Source: Aminobacter ciceronei (GTDB lineage Bacteria > Pseudomonadota > Alphaproteobacteria > Rhizobiales > Rhizobiaceae). Taken from it: DNA of 64,000 nucleotides. The notes under the pieces were generated by a model, which was not told where the DNA came from, did no database searches, and was given only the letters and a program-made list of their open reading frames with translations. Made by a program: the position numbers and the translations under genes. The stretch covers positions 62,001 through 126,000 of the forward strand of contig NZ_JACJHY010000018.1 of NCBI RefSeq assembly GCF_014138625.1, given 5' to 3'. Shown here in pieces: positions 36,974-45,457 of the stretch. Within the stretch, counting starts at the first letter, position 1. The number at the start of each line of letters is the position of its first letter.

Positions 36974-37764
36974 CAGCGTGGCTCCATCGCCTGACCCCCG
37001 CGTACGCCTGGTTGCGCGGCGTTGAAGAAGCGCTCGCGACGAAGTTGCGCAAGATCCTTGTCGGCCTGGTCGGACTGGAACCAGGTCGCCATCATCGTCG
37101 TCTGCTGCGCGATCAGTCCTCGCAGCTTCTGGACCTGTCCGACCTGTTCCGCCGCGATCTGATGTCCGACCTGCAGCGCCTTCATCTGGCCATCGGCGGA
37201 TTCCGACATCGAGCGCAGCGAGCTCATCGTCGCCTCTTCCGACGAGAATTGCTCCGCGGTGAGACCGGCTGCTTTCAGCGTGCCGGCGATCGTGTCGCGA
37301 TTGGTCGTCGACCACTCTTCATAGCTCGACGAGAAGGTCTGGCCGTCGGCCAGCCCCGTCTTGAACTCGCCGTAGCTCTGGAACCGCTGACGCAAGACGT
37401 CATCGGCGTTCGACATCGAGAAGGCGATACCCTCTCCTTGCGCCACAAGGCTGCGCAGCCGGTTCAGATCGTCCTCGACCTGGCTCCATACGTGGAACGG
37501 GAGCTGCGCGGTGTTCTGCAGCATGTTCTCGTACATGCGGATCTGGTTCTGGATCTGCTCGGCAAGCTGCGCGATCTGCGTCATCTGGTTGTTGATCTGC
37601 TCGGTTGACTTACCAACCAGAGCCACCAGTTCGCCGTTGTTGAGCAGCTGGGTCCATTCCGTCGCCTGCCCCGTGACGCCGCCGGCCCAGGTGGGTGTGG
37701 GACCGATCAAACTGACAACGACGATCGCCGCGGTACTAACCGACATGAAGGAGCGCTTGCGCAT
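36970..37764 (-). CDS. trbJ: Conjugal transfer protein TrbJ (VirB5-like)
   Basis: 264 residues with a signal peptide (MRKRSFMSVSTAAIVVVSLIG, cut near TWAGG). A helical, Gln-rich mature part follows (EQINNQMTQIAQLAEQIQNQ), typical of the minor pilus component. ATG 37764 lies 29 bases inside the end of trbE. Confidence 0.9.
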   Translation of the reverse strand: MRKRSFMSVSTAAIVVVSLIGPTPTWAGGVTGQATEWTQLLNNGELVALVGKSTEQINNQMTQIAQLAEQIQNQIRMYENMLQNTAQLPFHVWSQVEDDLNRLRSLVAQGEGIAFSMSNADDVLRQRFQSYGEFKTGLADGQTFSSSYEEWSTTNRDTIAGTLKAAGLTAEQFSSEEATMSSLRSMSESADGQMKALQVGHQIAAEQVGQVQKLRGLIAQQTTMMATWFQSDQADKDLAQLRRERFFNAAQPGVRGGQAMEPRW

Positions 37765-40192
37765 CGCTGATACCTCTCTGCTGTAGCCAATGGAGGGGCC
37801 AGTCGCCGCCGTGCTCGGTGCGAAGTGCTGCGACCCGTTTGAGATCGTCTCGGCCGGAAGCGCCGGCGAACGCGAGCGCCACGGGCCCAAGCGCCATGTC
37901 GAACAGGCGACGGCCGATCGGCGACACGACGTAGTACTCGCGCTTGGGCAACGACGTGGCGACGATCTCGATCTGTCGCTCGTTGAAGCCGATGCGTTCG
38001 TAGAACTCCCGCGTGCCCGGTTCTCGAGCTGCGCCGTTCGGCAGACAGATCTTTGTGGGGCAGGATTCTTTCAGCACATCGATGATGCCGGAGCGCTCGG
38101 CGTCCGAGATCGACTGTGTGGCGAGCACAACCGCGCAATTGGCCTTGCGCAGCACCTTCAGCCACTCGCGGATCTTGTCGCGAAACACCGGATGCCCGAG
38201 CATCAGCCAGGCCTCGTCGAGGATGATCAGGCTGGGCGCCCCGGTCAGCCGCTTTTCGATCCGTCGGAACAGATAGGTGAGGACCGGGACGAGGCTGCGC
38301 TCGCCGAGATTCATCAGCTGTTCGATCTCGAAGGTCTGGAACAGTCCAAGCGACAATCCGTCCTGCTCGGCGTCGAGCAACTGCCCCATCGGCCCGTCGA
38401 CCGTGTAGATGTGAAGCGCCTCCTTGATCTCGCGCATCTGGACGCCGGAGACAAAATCGGAGATCGAGCGACCGCGTGCTTCGGCCATCAGGGCAATCTG
38501 GCGCGATATGGCGTTGCGATGATCAGGCGTGATCGGCACGCCCTGCAGCGCAACGAGGGTCTCGATCCATTCCGAGGCCCAGGCGCGGTCTCCGTCGGTG
38601 GCAAGATCGGCCAAAGGACAGAAGGCGAGCGCCGTACCATGCGCCCCCTCCCCTTCCCCGACCTCGTAGTGGTCGCCGCCGGCGGCGAGTGTCAGCGGCA
38701 GAAGAGAACGGCCCTTGTCGAACGCAAAGATCTGCGCTCCGCCGTAGCGGCGGAACTGAGCGGCGATCAATGCGAGCAACGTCGATTTGCCTGAGCCAGT
38801 CGGACCAAAGATCAGCGTGTGGCCCACATCATCGACATGCAGGTTCAGCCGGAAGGGTGTGGAGCCGCTCGCCACCTGCATCAGCGGCGGCGCGCCGGGC
38901 GGATAGAACGGGCAAGGTGCTGTCGGCGCGCCAGACCATACCGAGTTCAACGGGATCAGGTCGGCGAGATTGCGCGTGCTGATCAGCGGCTCGCGGATGT
39001 TGGCATACCAGTTGCCGGGAAGAGAGCCAAGGAAGGCCTCCGTCGCGTTGATGGTCTCGATCCTGGCGCCGAAGCCCTCGGCCTGAACTAGCCGGCGTAC
39101 AGCCTCGGCCTTCTCGCGCAGCCGCGGCTCGTCCTCGTCGAAGAGCACGACGACCGGCGTGTAGTAGCCATAGGAGACGAGCTGCGACGACGCCTGCGCG
39201 ATCGCGTCCTCGGTCTCCGCCACCATCATCATCGCGTCCTGGTCGACAGAGCGGGATTGCGTCTGGAACAGCTGATCGAAGAAGGGACGCACCTTCTGCT
39301 GCCACTTCTTGCGGATGCGCTCTAGTTTTTGGCGCGCTTCCTGATCGTCGAGGAACATGAAGCGGCTCGACCACCGATAGGTGAGCGGCATCAGGTCGAG
39401 CGCGTTGAGGATCCCGGGCCAGCTCTCCGCCGGAAAGCCGTCGATCGCCACGACGGCCAGATAGCGGTTCTCGACCATCGGTGAGACGCCGTGGTGGAAC
39501 TCCGCGGTTGCCAGCCAGTCGAGATAGAGCGGGATCTCGGTCAGGCGGACCGGATGGTTTTCGCCGGTGATGCAGAAGCGGATGAACTGGAAGAGCTCGT
39601 CATAGCGGGCGCTGCGGAAGCCGCCTCGCTCCTCGACTTCCTGCGTCACCATTCGACGGATGGAAAGCGTGTTGCCGAGATATTGCTCGACCTCGCGGAT
39701 CGAGGTCTGAAAGCTCTCGAGCACCATGTCGGCGTATCGCGCGCCGCGGCTCTCGCTGTCCGAGTAGATATAGCGCGCAAGGCCCGAGCGGGTCTTTTCC
39801 GGTGGCCGCCAGGTGAGGATCAACGCGTGCTGGCTCTCGAAATGCCCCCTGCCCTTCTCGAAATGCGCTCGCCGCTCCTCGTCGATTGCACGGCTCACCG
39901 GATCGGCAAAGTGGCAATCCTCACGCGCTGGATAGGCCGACGTCGCGACGCGCACGGCCTCGACCTGGATCATCCAGCCGGATCCGAGCCGCGAGAGGAC
40001 GGCATTGATCTGCCGCGCCACCTCGTTTCGCTCGGCATCCGTCGAGCTCTCCGAATCCGGACCGGCAAAATACCAGCCGGCCATGAGGCTGCCGTCCTTG
40101 AGCAAAATGACGCCGTTGGCGACCAGCGCTGCATAGGGTACCAGATCGGCGAACGATGGACCGGCATGCCGGAACGCGCGAAGGGCGGTCAT
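37736..40192 (-). CDS. trbE: Conjugal transfer ATPase TrbE (VirB4-like)
   Basis: 818 residues, full length. Walker A GPTGSGKS is at 463-470 and Walker B is LIILDEAWLMLG; the N-terminal CagE/TrbE domain carries the mating-pair assembly functions. It energises pilus and channel assembly at the inner membrane. The start is 10 bases after the trbD stop. Confidence 0.95.
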   Translation of the reverse strand: MTALRAFRHAGPSFADLVPYAALVANGVILLKDGSLMAGWYFAGPDSESSTDAERNEVARQINAVLSRLGSGWMIQVEAVRVATSAYPAREDCHFADPVSRAIDEERRAHFEKGRGHFESQHALILTWRPPEKTRSGLARYIYSDSESRGARYADMVLESFQTSIREVEQYLGNTLSIRRMVTQEVEERGGFRSARYDELFQFIRFCITGENHPVRLTEIPLYLDWLATAEFHHGVSPMVENRYLAVVAIDGFPAESWPGILNALDLMPLTYRWSSRFMFLDDQEARQKLERIRKKWQQKVRPFFDQLFQTQSRSVDQDAMMMVAETEDAIAQASSQLVSYGYYTPVVVLFDEDEPRLREKAEAVRRLVQAEGFGARIETINATEAFLGSLPGNWYANIREPLISTRNLADLIPLNSVWSGAPTAPCPFYPPGAPPLMQVASGSTPFRLNLHVDDVGHTLIFGPTGSGKSTLLALIAAQFRRYGGAQIFAFDKGRSLLPLTLAAGGDHYEVGEGEGAHGTALAFCPLADLATDGDRAWASEWIETLVALQGVPITPDHRNAISRQIALMAEARGRSISDFVSGVQMREIKEALHIYTVDGPMGQLLDAEQDGLSLGLFQTFEIEQLMNLGERSLVPVLTYLFRRIEKRLTGAPSLIILDEAWLMLGHPVFRDKIREWLKVLRKANCAVVLATQSISDAERSGIIDVLKESCPTKICLPNGAAREPGTREFYERIGFNERQIEIVATSLPKREYYVVSPIGRRLFDMALGPVALAFAGASGRDDLKRVAALRTEHGGDWPLHWLQQRGISDAQALLHVG

Positions 40193-40202
40193 CTCGGTAT
40201 CC

Positions 40203-40502
40203 TCACGACCGCCGCCATGGCGTCGACGTCGGCCGGTAGTAGGGCCGATAGGTGATGTGGCGGGCGTAGATGCGGCGCATCATCGGATCGGCTTTCGCCA
40301 TCATGCGCAGTGCTGCAACGACGACGACCCAGATGGCCACGCCGAACAGGGCCGCGTACCAGGTGAGCACGACGAAGATCAGGATGACGGCAGCCAGCCC
40401 CGTCAGCAGCACGAGCTCGCGGTCGGCGCCAAGCAGCAGGTTGGGACGCGACAGTGCCCGATGGATCCGCGAGCGGTCGAGGCTGGAGCCGTATTCAGCC
40501 AT
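40203..40502 (-). CDS. trbD: Conjugal transfer protein TrbD (VirB3-like)
   Basis: 99 residues with two adjacent hydrophobic segments in the middle ([20 protein letters not shown] and [16 protein letters not shown]). It fits the trbC-trbD-trbE order. Its start overlaps the trbC stop by 8 bases. Confidence 0.9.
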   Translation of the reverse strand: MAEYGSSLDRSRIHRALSRPNLLLGADRELVLLTGLAAVILIFVVLTWYAALFGVAIWVVVVAALRMMAKADPMMRRIYARHITYRPYYRPTSTPWRRS

Positions 40503-40872
40503 CGGCCAACTCCCCTGCCCTCTCCTGCGGCGCCTCGCCGGCGACCTCGCCGATCGAGGCGCCGCTCGCGCCGAACAGGCCTACGATCTGCGTCGCGCCG
40601 AGGAGGATGCCGGCGACCAGCACGACGTACATGAGCCTGCGGGCGAAATCGTTGAGCTCGCCGCCGAAGATCAGCATGCCGCCGGCGATCGCGACGGCCG
40701 CCAGCGCGATGAAGCCGGCAACCGGGCCCGTGATGGACTGCTGGACCTGTTGAAGCGGACCTTCCCAGGGCAGGCCACCGCCACCACCGGCAACCGCCGG
40801 CACTGTCACAGCCAGACAGAGGATCAGCGCCAGCATTCCGCTCGCGCTGTGGAGAGAGAGGCTACGCTGCAT
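40495..40872 (-). CDS. trbC: Conjugal pilin TrbC (VirB2-like)
   Basis: 125 residues: a long signal region ending near AVAGG and two hydrophobic helices ([19 protein letters not shown] and [21 protein letters not shown]), as expected for a T-pilin precursor that is cut and possibly cyclised. ATG 40872 is 11 bases inside the end of trbB. Confidence 0.88.
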   Translation of the reverse strand: MQRSLSLHSASGMLALILCLAVTVPAVAGGGGGLPWEGPLQQVQQSITGPVAGFIALAAVAIAGGMLIFGGELNDFARRLMYVVLVAGILLGATQIVGLFGASGASIGEVAGEAPQERAGELADG

Positions 40873-41863
40873 GGCTTTCCCCATCAAATTGGGCGTCGTC
40901 GATCTGGGCGTAGGTTTCGGTTTCGTAGCGGGAGCCGTTGAAGCTCTCGACATGAATGACGTCGCGGACACGACGGCCTCGTCCCGTGCGTTCGATCGAC
41001 ACGATCAGGTCGACCGCCTCGCCGATCACTTCGCGCATCGGCTGCTGGCTGACTTCGGCAGTGAGCTGCTCCAGGCGGCGGAGCGCCGACATGGCGCTGT
41101 TGGAGTGGATTGTTGTCACACCGCCGGGATGACCCGTGTTCCAGGCCTTGAGCAGCGTCAGCGCTGCGCCGTCGCGGACCTCGCCGACGATGATGCGGTC
41201 CGGACGCAGTCGCATCGTGCTCTTGAGCAGGCGTGCCATGTCGATGGTGTCGCTCGTGTGAAGCGCAACAGCGTTTTCCGCCACACAGCGGATTTCGGCG
41301 GTGTCCTCGAGGATAACGATGCGGTCTTCGGGCGCGGTCTCAACGATTTCCGAGATGACTGCGTTGGCGAGCGTGGTTTTGCCCGATCCCGTCCCGCCTG
41401 AGATCACGATGTTGAGGCGGGATTCAATCGCGTTGCGAATGACGTCGGCTTGGCGTGCGGTCATGACCTTGGAGGACACATAGTCGTCGAGGGGGATCAG
41501 CCTCGATGCACGCCGACGGATCGTGAAGGTCGGCCGAGAGACGATGGGCGGCAGCAGGCCCTCAAACCGATGCCCGCCGATCGGCAGCTCGCCGCTGATG
41601 ATCGGCTGCTCGTCGTCTGCCTGGGATTGCAGCGCATGAGCGACGCTGCCAATCACGATCTCCGCCGCAGCCGCACTCATCTCGCCGACGGCCGCAATCC
41701 TGTGGCCGAGCCGTTCTATGAAGAGCCTGCCATCGGGATTGAGCATGATCTCGACCACACTCGTGTCGTCGAGCGCGACACATATCTCGTCGCCAAGCGC
41801 CTCCTGCAGCTTGCGGACAAGCCGGGGGTGCGAGCGGAGCTGGCCCATTCGCGCGTCTTCCAT
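40862..41863 (-). CDS. trbB: Conjugal transfer ATPase TrbB (VirB11-like)
   Basis: 333 residues of the secretion ATPase family: Walker A GGTGSGKT at 156-163, the Asp box ILEDTAEI, Walker [12 protein letters not shown] and the His box [15 protein letters not shown] 41863 overlaps the traI stop (TGATG). It powers pilus biogenesis. Confidence 0.94.
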   Translation of the reverse strand: MEDARMGQLRSHPRLVRKLQEALGDEICVALDDTSVVEIMLNPDGRLFIERLGHRIAAVGEMSAAAAEIVIGSVAHALQSQADDEQPIISGELPIGGHRFEGLLPPIVSRPTFTIRRRASRLIPLDDYVSSKVMTARQADVIRNAIESRLNIVISGGTGSGKTTLANAVISEIVETAPEDRIVILEDTAEIRCVAENAVALHTSDTIDMARLLKSTMRLRPDRIIVGEVRDGAALTLLKAWNTGHPGGVTTIHSNSAMSALRRLEQLTAEVSQQPMREVIGEAVDLIVSIERTGRGRRVRDVIHVESFNGSRYETETYAQIDDAQFDGESHAA

Positions 41864-42483
41864 CAGGCGGCGACTTTGCTCTGCAGAAGCGACACATAGT
41901 TCGGCGGCCGTACCCGCTCGAGCCATTCCTGCCCAGTTGGAAGCAGACCGGCGACGGCCATCGTGTTGCCAATCGGTCGTGGGTCACCGATGCGCGTCAT
42001 CGGCCAGCCGGCACGCTTCAGGATGCGCTCGAAGCGGCCATCGGTGCCGGTGACGATCTCGGTGTAACCCTGCTCCATCGACCATTCGATGATCGCGGCG
42101 AACATGGTCAGCGTGACGTCGTGCAGCGATCCCCCTGCCCTCCCCGCTTCCAGCGAGGTGTCGACGCAGAAGCGAGAACTCTCGACCATCGCAGCATGAG
42201 GGCTCAGCAAGCCGGTGCGCTCGAGGTCCGGGAACAGTACGGACATCATGGTCGGCCCCGTCGCCGGCAGCAGCCGCGCGCAGCCGACCACCTGGCGAGC
42301 TGCAGTAACCGCGAGGATGTAGGTCGGTCGGCACGAATCGAACTCGTCGACCTCTCGACCCTGCCGGACATCGACGTCCCATTCCAACCGGTCCCGGAAG
42401 ATCCGCGCCCGCAGCTGGTGCATCGAGTCGATCAGGTCGGCGGCGCCTCTGTGTTCCGCCGCCGAGATGGCAATTGCCCGCAT
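41863..42483 (-). CDS. traI: Acyl-homoserine-lactone synthase TraI (LuxI family)
   Basis: 206 residues. The LuxI fingerprint is present: QLRARIFRDRLEWDV with the conserved Arg, Phe and Trp, REVDEFD, then VGCARLLPATGP and the acidic VESSRFCVD. It makes the quorum signal that in Ti plasmids activates conjugation through TraR. It is the first gene of the trb operon and divergent from repA, the Ti arrangement. No traR or traM is in the window and no clear tra box was seen upstream. I chose ATG 42483; an in-frame GTG or ATG up to 42519 would add 12 residues. Confidence 0.92.
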   Translation of the reverse strand: MRAIAISAAEHRGAADLIDSMHQLRARIFRDRLEWDVDVRQGREVDEFDSCRPTYILAVTAARQVVGCARLLPATGPTMMSVLFPDLERTGLLSPHAAMVESSRFCVDTSLEAGRAGGSLHDVTLTMFAAIIEWSMEQGYTEIVTGTDGRFERILKRAGWPMTRIGDPRPIGNTMAVAGLLPTGQEWLERVRPPNYVSLLQSKVAA

Positions 42484-42816
42484 CCGTTTCGCTCCGGTTT
42501 CGTTGAGACCGGACGGCAAGAGGCCTGATTTGGGCTAGGGTCGCGACTAGTGAAACTATGAGTGATTCTGTGGCGACCGCTCCTGAGTCGGGCAAGACAG
42601 GCGATCCAAGCGGCGCTCGACAGGGAGAAGGCCAATCGCAACCCTAATAGAATTATGAGTGGGCCAGATTGAACTCCGTCCGAACGCCCGAAGCACAACG
42701 TTATGAAAATAAAGAGGAATCCGCATTCACGCTCATCAATTTAGGGACGCGTTCGTGCCGGCCGTTAAGGTTTCATTAACCATTAAGTCCTTGCACCAGC
42801 ATGCTTTGTAGGTATC
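42484..42816. other. traI-repA intergenic region
   Basis: About 330 bases without a gene, lower in GC than its surroundings. GGTCGC (42539-42544) and GCGACC (42573-42578) form a spaced inverted repeat near traI. The part from about 42760 is AT-rich (GGTTTCATTAACCATTAAG) and may contain the repA promoter. No 18-base tra-box dyad of the Ti type was recognised. Confidence 0.5.
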
Positions 42817-42855
42817 GTCACGGAAAAAGGGCGATTGCGCCCGAAAATCCGTGAC
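42817..42855 (+). promoter_or_regulatory. Nested dyad at the repA start
   Basis: GTCACGGA (42817-42824) pairs with TCCGTGAC (42848-42855), and inside it GGGCG (42829-42833) pairs with CGCCC (42838-42842). This makes a 39-base two-tier dyad that covers the first possible repA GTG. In repABC plasmids RepA/RepB repress their own operon from an operator near repA, and this is the best candidate here. It also suggests translation may begin a few codons later, at GTG 42869. Confidence 0.55.
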
Positions 42856-44089
42856 GAGAGAAATTAACGTGAGCGTGGCTGTTCAACTTGATAGAACGGA
42901 GCTTGCCAGCGTCGATGAGACGATAGGCGCTCAAGCGGACCTGTTGAGTTCGCAGTTGCAGGCGATGAGCGAAGCGCTCTTTCCGCCCTCCTCCCAGAAG
43001 GTACTGCGTCGCTTCACATCCGGCGAGGCTGCCAAGCTGATTGGGGTGTCAGATTCGACGCTTCGCAAGATGACCCTTGCCGGCGAGGGTCCTCAGCCGC
43101 AGACCACGAGCAACGGCCGTCGCCTCTACACATTGTCCGACATCAACGCGATCCGTCGCTTTCTGGCGCAGTCGACGCGCGGTCGCGATGCCCTCGAATT
43201 TGTCCCGCACCGCCGGCCGCACGAGCATCTTCAGGTTCTGGCTGTTACGAATTTCAAAGGGGGATCGGGAAAAACGACCACCTCTGCTCACCTCGCACAG
43301 TACCTCGCACTGCAGGGGTATCGGGTGCTGGCGATCGATCTCGATCCGCAGGCGTCGCTTTCTGCCCTTCTCGGTGTGCTTCCCGAGGTCGATGTTGGGT
43401 CCAACCAAACCCTCTACGCGGCAATCCGATACGATGAAGAGAAAAGGCCGCTCGCGGACGTCATACGGTCCACCTATTTCGATGGCCTCGACCTTGTTCC
43501 CGGCAATCTCGAACTTATGGAATTTGAGCACACGACGCCGCGTGCGCTGACCGCGGGCAATTCTACTGGCGGAACTATTTTCTTCGCTCGTATCGCTGCC
43601 GCTCTGGATGAGGTCGCGGAGCGGTATGATGTCGTCGTAATCGATTGCCCTCCCCAGCTCGGCTTTCTGACGCTCAGCGGTCTCTGCGCTTCCACGAGCA
43701 TGGTCGTGACCGTTCATCCTCAGATGCTCGACGTGTCGTCGATGAGCCAGTTCCTGCTCATGACGCGCGATCTCCTGGGCGTCGTCAAGGAGGCTGGGGG
43801 GGACCTCAAGTATGACTTCGTCCGGTATCTGCTGACGCGGTTCGAACCGCAGGATGCACCGCAGACCAAGGTCGCCGCTCTGCTGCGCAATCTCTTCGAC
43901 GATCATGTGCTGACCAACCCCATGGTCAAGTCCGCGGCGGTTTCCGACGCCGGACTTACGAAGCAGACACTTTATGAGATCGGACGGGAGAACTTGACGC
44001 GATCGACCTATGACCGGGCGATGGAATCGCTTGACGCGGTGAACGCCGAGATCGAAAGCCTTATCCGCAAAGCGTGGGGTAGGCCATGA
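42851..44089 (+). CDS. repA: Plasmid partitioning ATPase RepA (ParA family)
   Basis: 412 residues (406 if GTG 42869 is used). A MerR-like HTH region near 60-105 (SGEAAKLIGVSDSTLRKM) precedes the deviant Walker A NFKGGSGKTTTSAHLAQ near 133 and the Walker B VVVIDCPPQLGFLTLS. It segregates the plasmid with RepB and autoregulates repABC. Two parS palindromes follow the gene. Confidence 0.95.
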   Translation: MTREINVSVAVQLDRTELASVDETIGAQADLLSSQLQAMSEALFPPSSQKVLRRFTSGEAAKLIGVSDSTLRKMTLAGEGPQPQTTSNGRRLYTLSDINAIRRFLAQSTRGRDALEFVPHRRPHEHLQVLAVTNFKGGSGKTTTSAHLAQYLALQGYRVLAIDLDPQASLSALLGVLPEVDVGSNQTLYAAIRYDEEKRPLADVIRSTYFDGLDLVPGNLELMEFEHTTPRALTAGNSTGGTIFFARIAAALDEVAERYDVVVIDCPPQLGFLTLSGLCASTSMVVTVHPQMLDVSSMSQFLLMTRDLLGVVKEAGGDLKYDFVRYLLTRFEPQDAPQTKVAALLRNLFDDHVLTNPMVKSAAVSDAGLTKQTLYEIGRENLTRSTYDRAMESLDAVNAEIESLIRKAWGRP

Positions 44090-44138
44090 TGATGTTTGTT
44101 CGATCTGGCCTGCTTGCGCGCTTGGGAATCGACTGTTT

Positions 44139-44154
44139 GTTGGGAGCTCCCAAC
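44139..44154. promoter_or_regulatory. parS-like palindrome 1
   Basis: GTTGGGAGCTCCCAAC, a perfect 16-base palindrome in the repA-repB gap. It repeats identically at 44197-44212. Such 16-base palindromes are the RepB-binding centromeres of repABC plasmids. Confidence 0.85.
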
Positions 44155-44196
44155 ACCGGTCTCGCAGCGCGCGGGGTAACCTCGACAACTGCCCGT

Positions 44197-44212
44197 GTTG
44201 GGAGCTCCCAAC
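44197..44212. promoter_or_regulatory. parS-like palindrome 2
   Basis: Second identical GTTGGGAGCTCCCAAC, 58 bases after the first; identity extends to the preceding T and following ACC. Confidence 0.85.
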
Positions 44213-44255
44213 ACCATGCTGCTTCGCCTGTTGGCCGGGCGAGTTGGAGGGCGTC

Positions 44256-45260
44256 ATGAGCCGCAAAGACGCCATAAACAACCTCTTTCTTAAGCGTCCC
44301 GAGCCTGGCGCCTCGGCCAACCCCAAACCCACCGATCGTGTCCGGACCGGCGCAATCTCCGCGATGGGCGCGTCTCTTCAGGAGATGTCGGAGAATGCGA
44401 AGCAGGCCGCTCAGTTACAGAAGCAACTGGCCGAAGGGGACGCCATCGTTTCGCTCGATCCGGGAAAAATCGATCCGTCACGCATCGCCGACCGAATTCC
44501 GATCGACATAGACCCGGACTTCGAGCAGCTCGTTGCGAGTATCAGCGAGAATGGGCAACAGGTCCCGATTCTCGTGCGGCCTCATCCCACGTCTGCCGGG
44601 CGCTATCAGATCGCCTACGGTCGCCGCCGCTTGCGCGCCACCGAGAAGCTGGGGCTCGTCGTAAAGGCGATCGTCCGAAACCTGACGGACAACGACATGA
44701 TCGTTGCGCAGGGGCGTGAGAATCTCGACCGAAAGGACCTCTCGTTCATCGAGAAGGCATTCTTCGCGCGAAACCTCGAAGACGACGGCTGCGATCGCCG
44801 AACAATCATCGCGGCGCTGGCCTCGGACAAGGCCGATATCAGCCGTTACATCGCGGTCGCGCGCCGGGTGCCGGAAGTAGTCGTTAGGAAAATTGGCCCG
44901 GCTCCGAAGTCGGGCAGGGCTCGTTGGCTAGCTCTTGCCGACAAGCTCGGGCGGCAATCGTCGATCACGGCGGCTGAGCGCCTTTTGGATGAACCAGCCT
45001 TGCGCGCCGCGGACAGCGATGCTCGCTTTGATGCGGTGCTTCGGTCGTTTGAAGAGAAGGGCAAGAGAACTCGCTCAAGCGCCGAGTCTTGGAAAATCCC
45101 AGGCGGGAAGCGCGGCGCCAGAATCGAATCCAGAGAGGGGCGCACGTCTCTTATCTTCGAGGAGAAGATCGTCCCGGACTTCGCGCAGTTTGTAGCTGCC
45201 CGACTGGATGACCTGTTCGTGGAATTCCAGGCCAACAGCGATGGAGGCGACAACCAATGA
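44256..45260 (+). CDS. repB: Plasmid partitioning protein RepB (ParB family)
   Basis: 334 residues. The ParB nuclease-like domain has QQVPILVRPHP and YQIAYGRRRLRATEKLG near 115-145, followed by a helix-turn-helix region. It binds the parS palindromes just upstream and works with RepA. ATG 44256 follows TTGGAGGG. Confidence 0.94.
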   Translation: MSRKDAINNLFLKRPEPGASANPKPTDRVRTGAISAMGASLQEMSENAKQAAQLQKQLAEGDAIVSLDPGKIDPSRIADRIPIDIDPDFEQLVASISENGQQVPILVRPHPTSAGRYQIAYGRRRLRATEKLGLVVKAIVRNLTDNDMIVAQGRENLDRKDLSFIEKAFFARNLEDDGCDRRTIIAALASDKADISRYIAVARRVPEVVVRKIGPAPKSGRARWLALADKLGRQSSITAAERLLDEPALRAADSDARFDAVLRSFEEKGKRTRSSAESWKIPGGKRGARIESREGRTSLIFEEKIVPDFAQFVAARLDDLFVEFQANSDGGDNQ

Positions 45261-45306
45261 AATGATGCCGGCGAGTAACCTCGCCATCCAGAGGACGAAC
45301 CCCGGC

Positions 45307-45358
45307 AAAAGAAAAAGGCCCCCGAAACAGGTTCCGGAAGCCCTTCTCATAGTGTGGT
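45307..45358 (-). ncRNA. ctRNA: Counter-transcribed RNA (incA-type) between repB and repC
   Basis: On the minus strand GGGCTTCCGGAACCTGTTTC is followed by a GGGGGCC arm and a T-rich run (45307-45316), the shape of the intrinsic terminator that ends repABC ctRNAs. A promoter lies at 45365-45393. Predicted length is about 50 bases, as in known ctRNAs. It should pair with the repC leader and limit RepC synthesis, setting copy number and incompatibility. Confidence 0.75.
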
Positions 45359-45364
45359 AGCTAG

Positions 45365-45393
45365 AGAATCGCATTTCCCGGAATCACCGTCAA
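45365..45393 (-). promoter_or_regulatory. ctRNA promoter
   Basis: Minus-strand TTGACG (45388-45393), 17-base spacer, GATTCT (45365-45370). Good -35, moderate -10, perfectly placed for the ctRNA. Confidence 0.6.
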
Positions 45394-45431
45394 GAGTCTT
45401 TGAACTCAGCGTCGTTTCGACGAGCGGATTT

Positions 45432-45448
45432 CTTTTGCCTAACAAAAG
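45432..45448 (+). promoter_or_regulatory. Hairpin before the repC ribosome-binding site
   Basis: CTTTTG-CCTAA-CAAAAG lies immediately before GGTAAAGGGA and the repC ATG. It may form part of the ctRNA-controlled attenuator that hides or exposes the repC start. Confidence 0.45.
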
Positions 45449-45457
45449 GTAAAGGGA

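Noticed and set aside
37790..38794. Plus-strand 334-codon frame opposite trbE
   Set aside because: Antisense shadow of a conserved conjugation ATPase.
42520..42700. Ti-type tra box between traI and repA
   Set aside because: No 18-base dyad resembling the known tra box was found; the GGTCGC/GCGACC repeat is too widely spaced.
43049..44332. Minus-strand open frame of about 430 codons opposite repA
   Set aside because: RepA and the parS sites explain this region fully; the antisense product has no domain.
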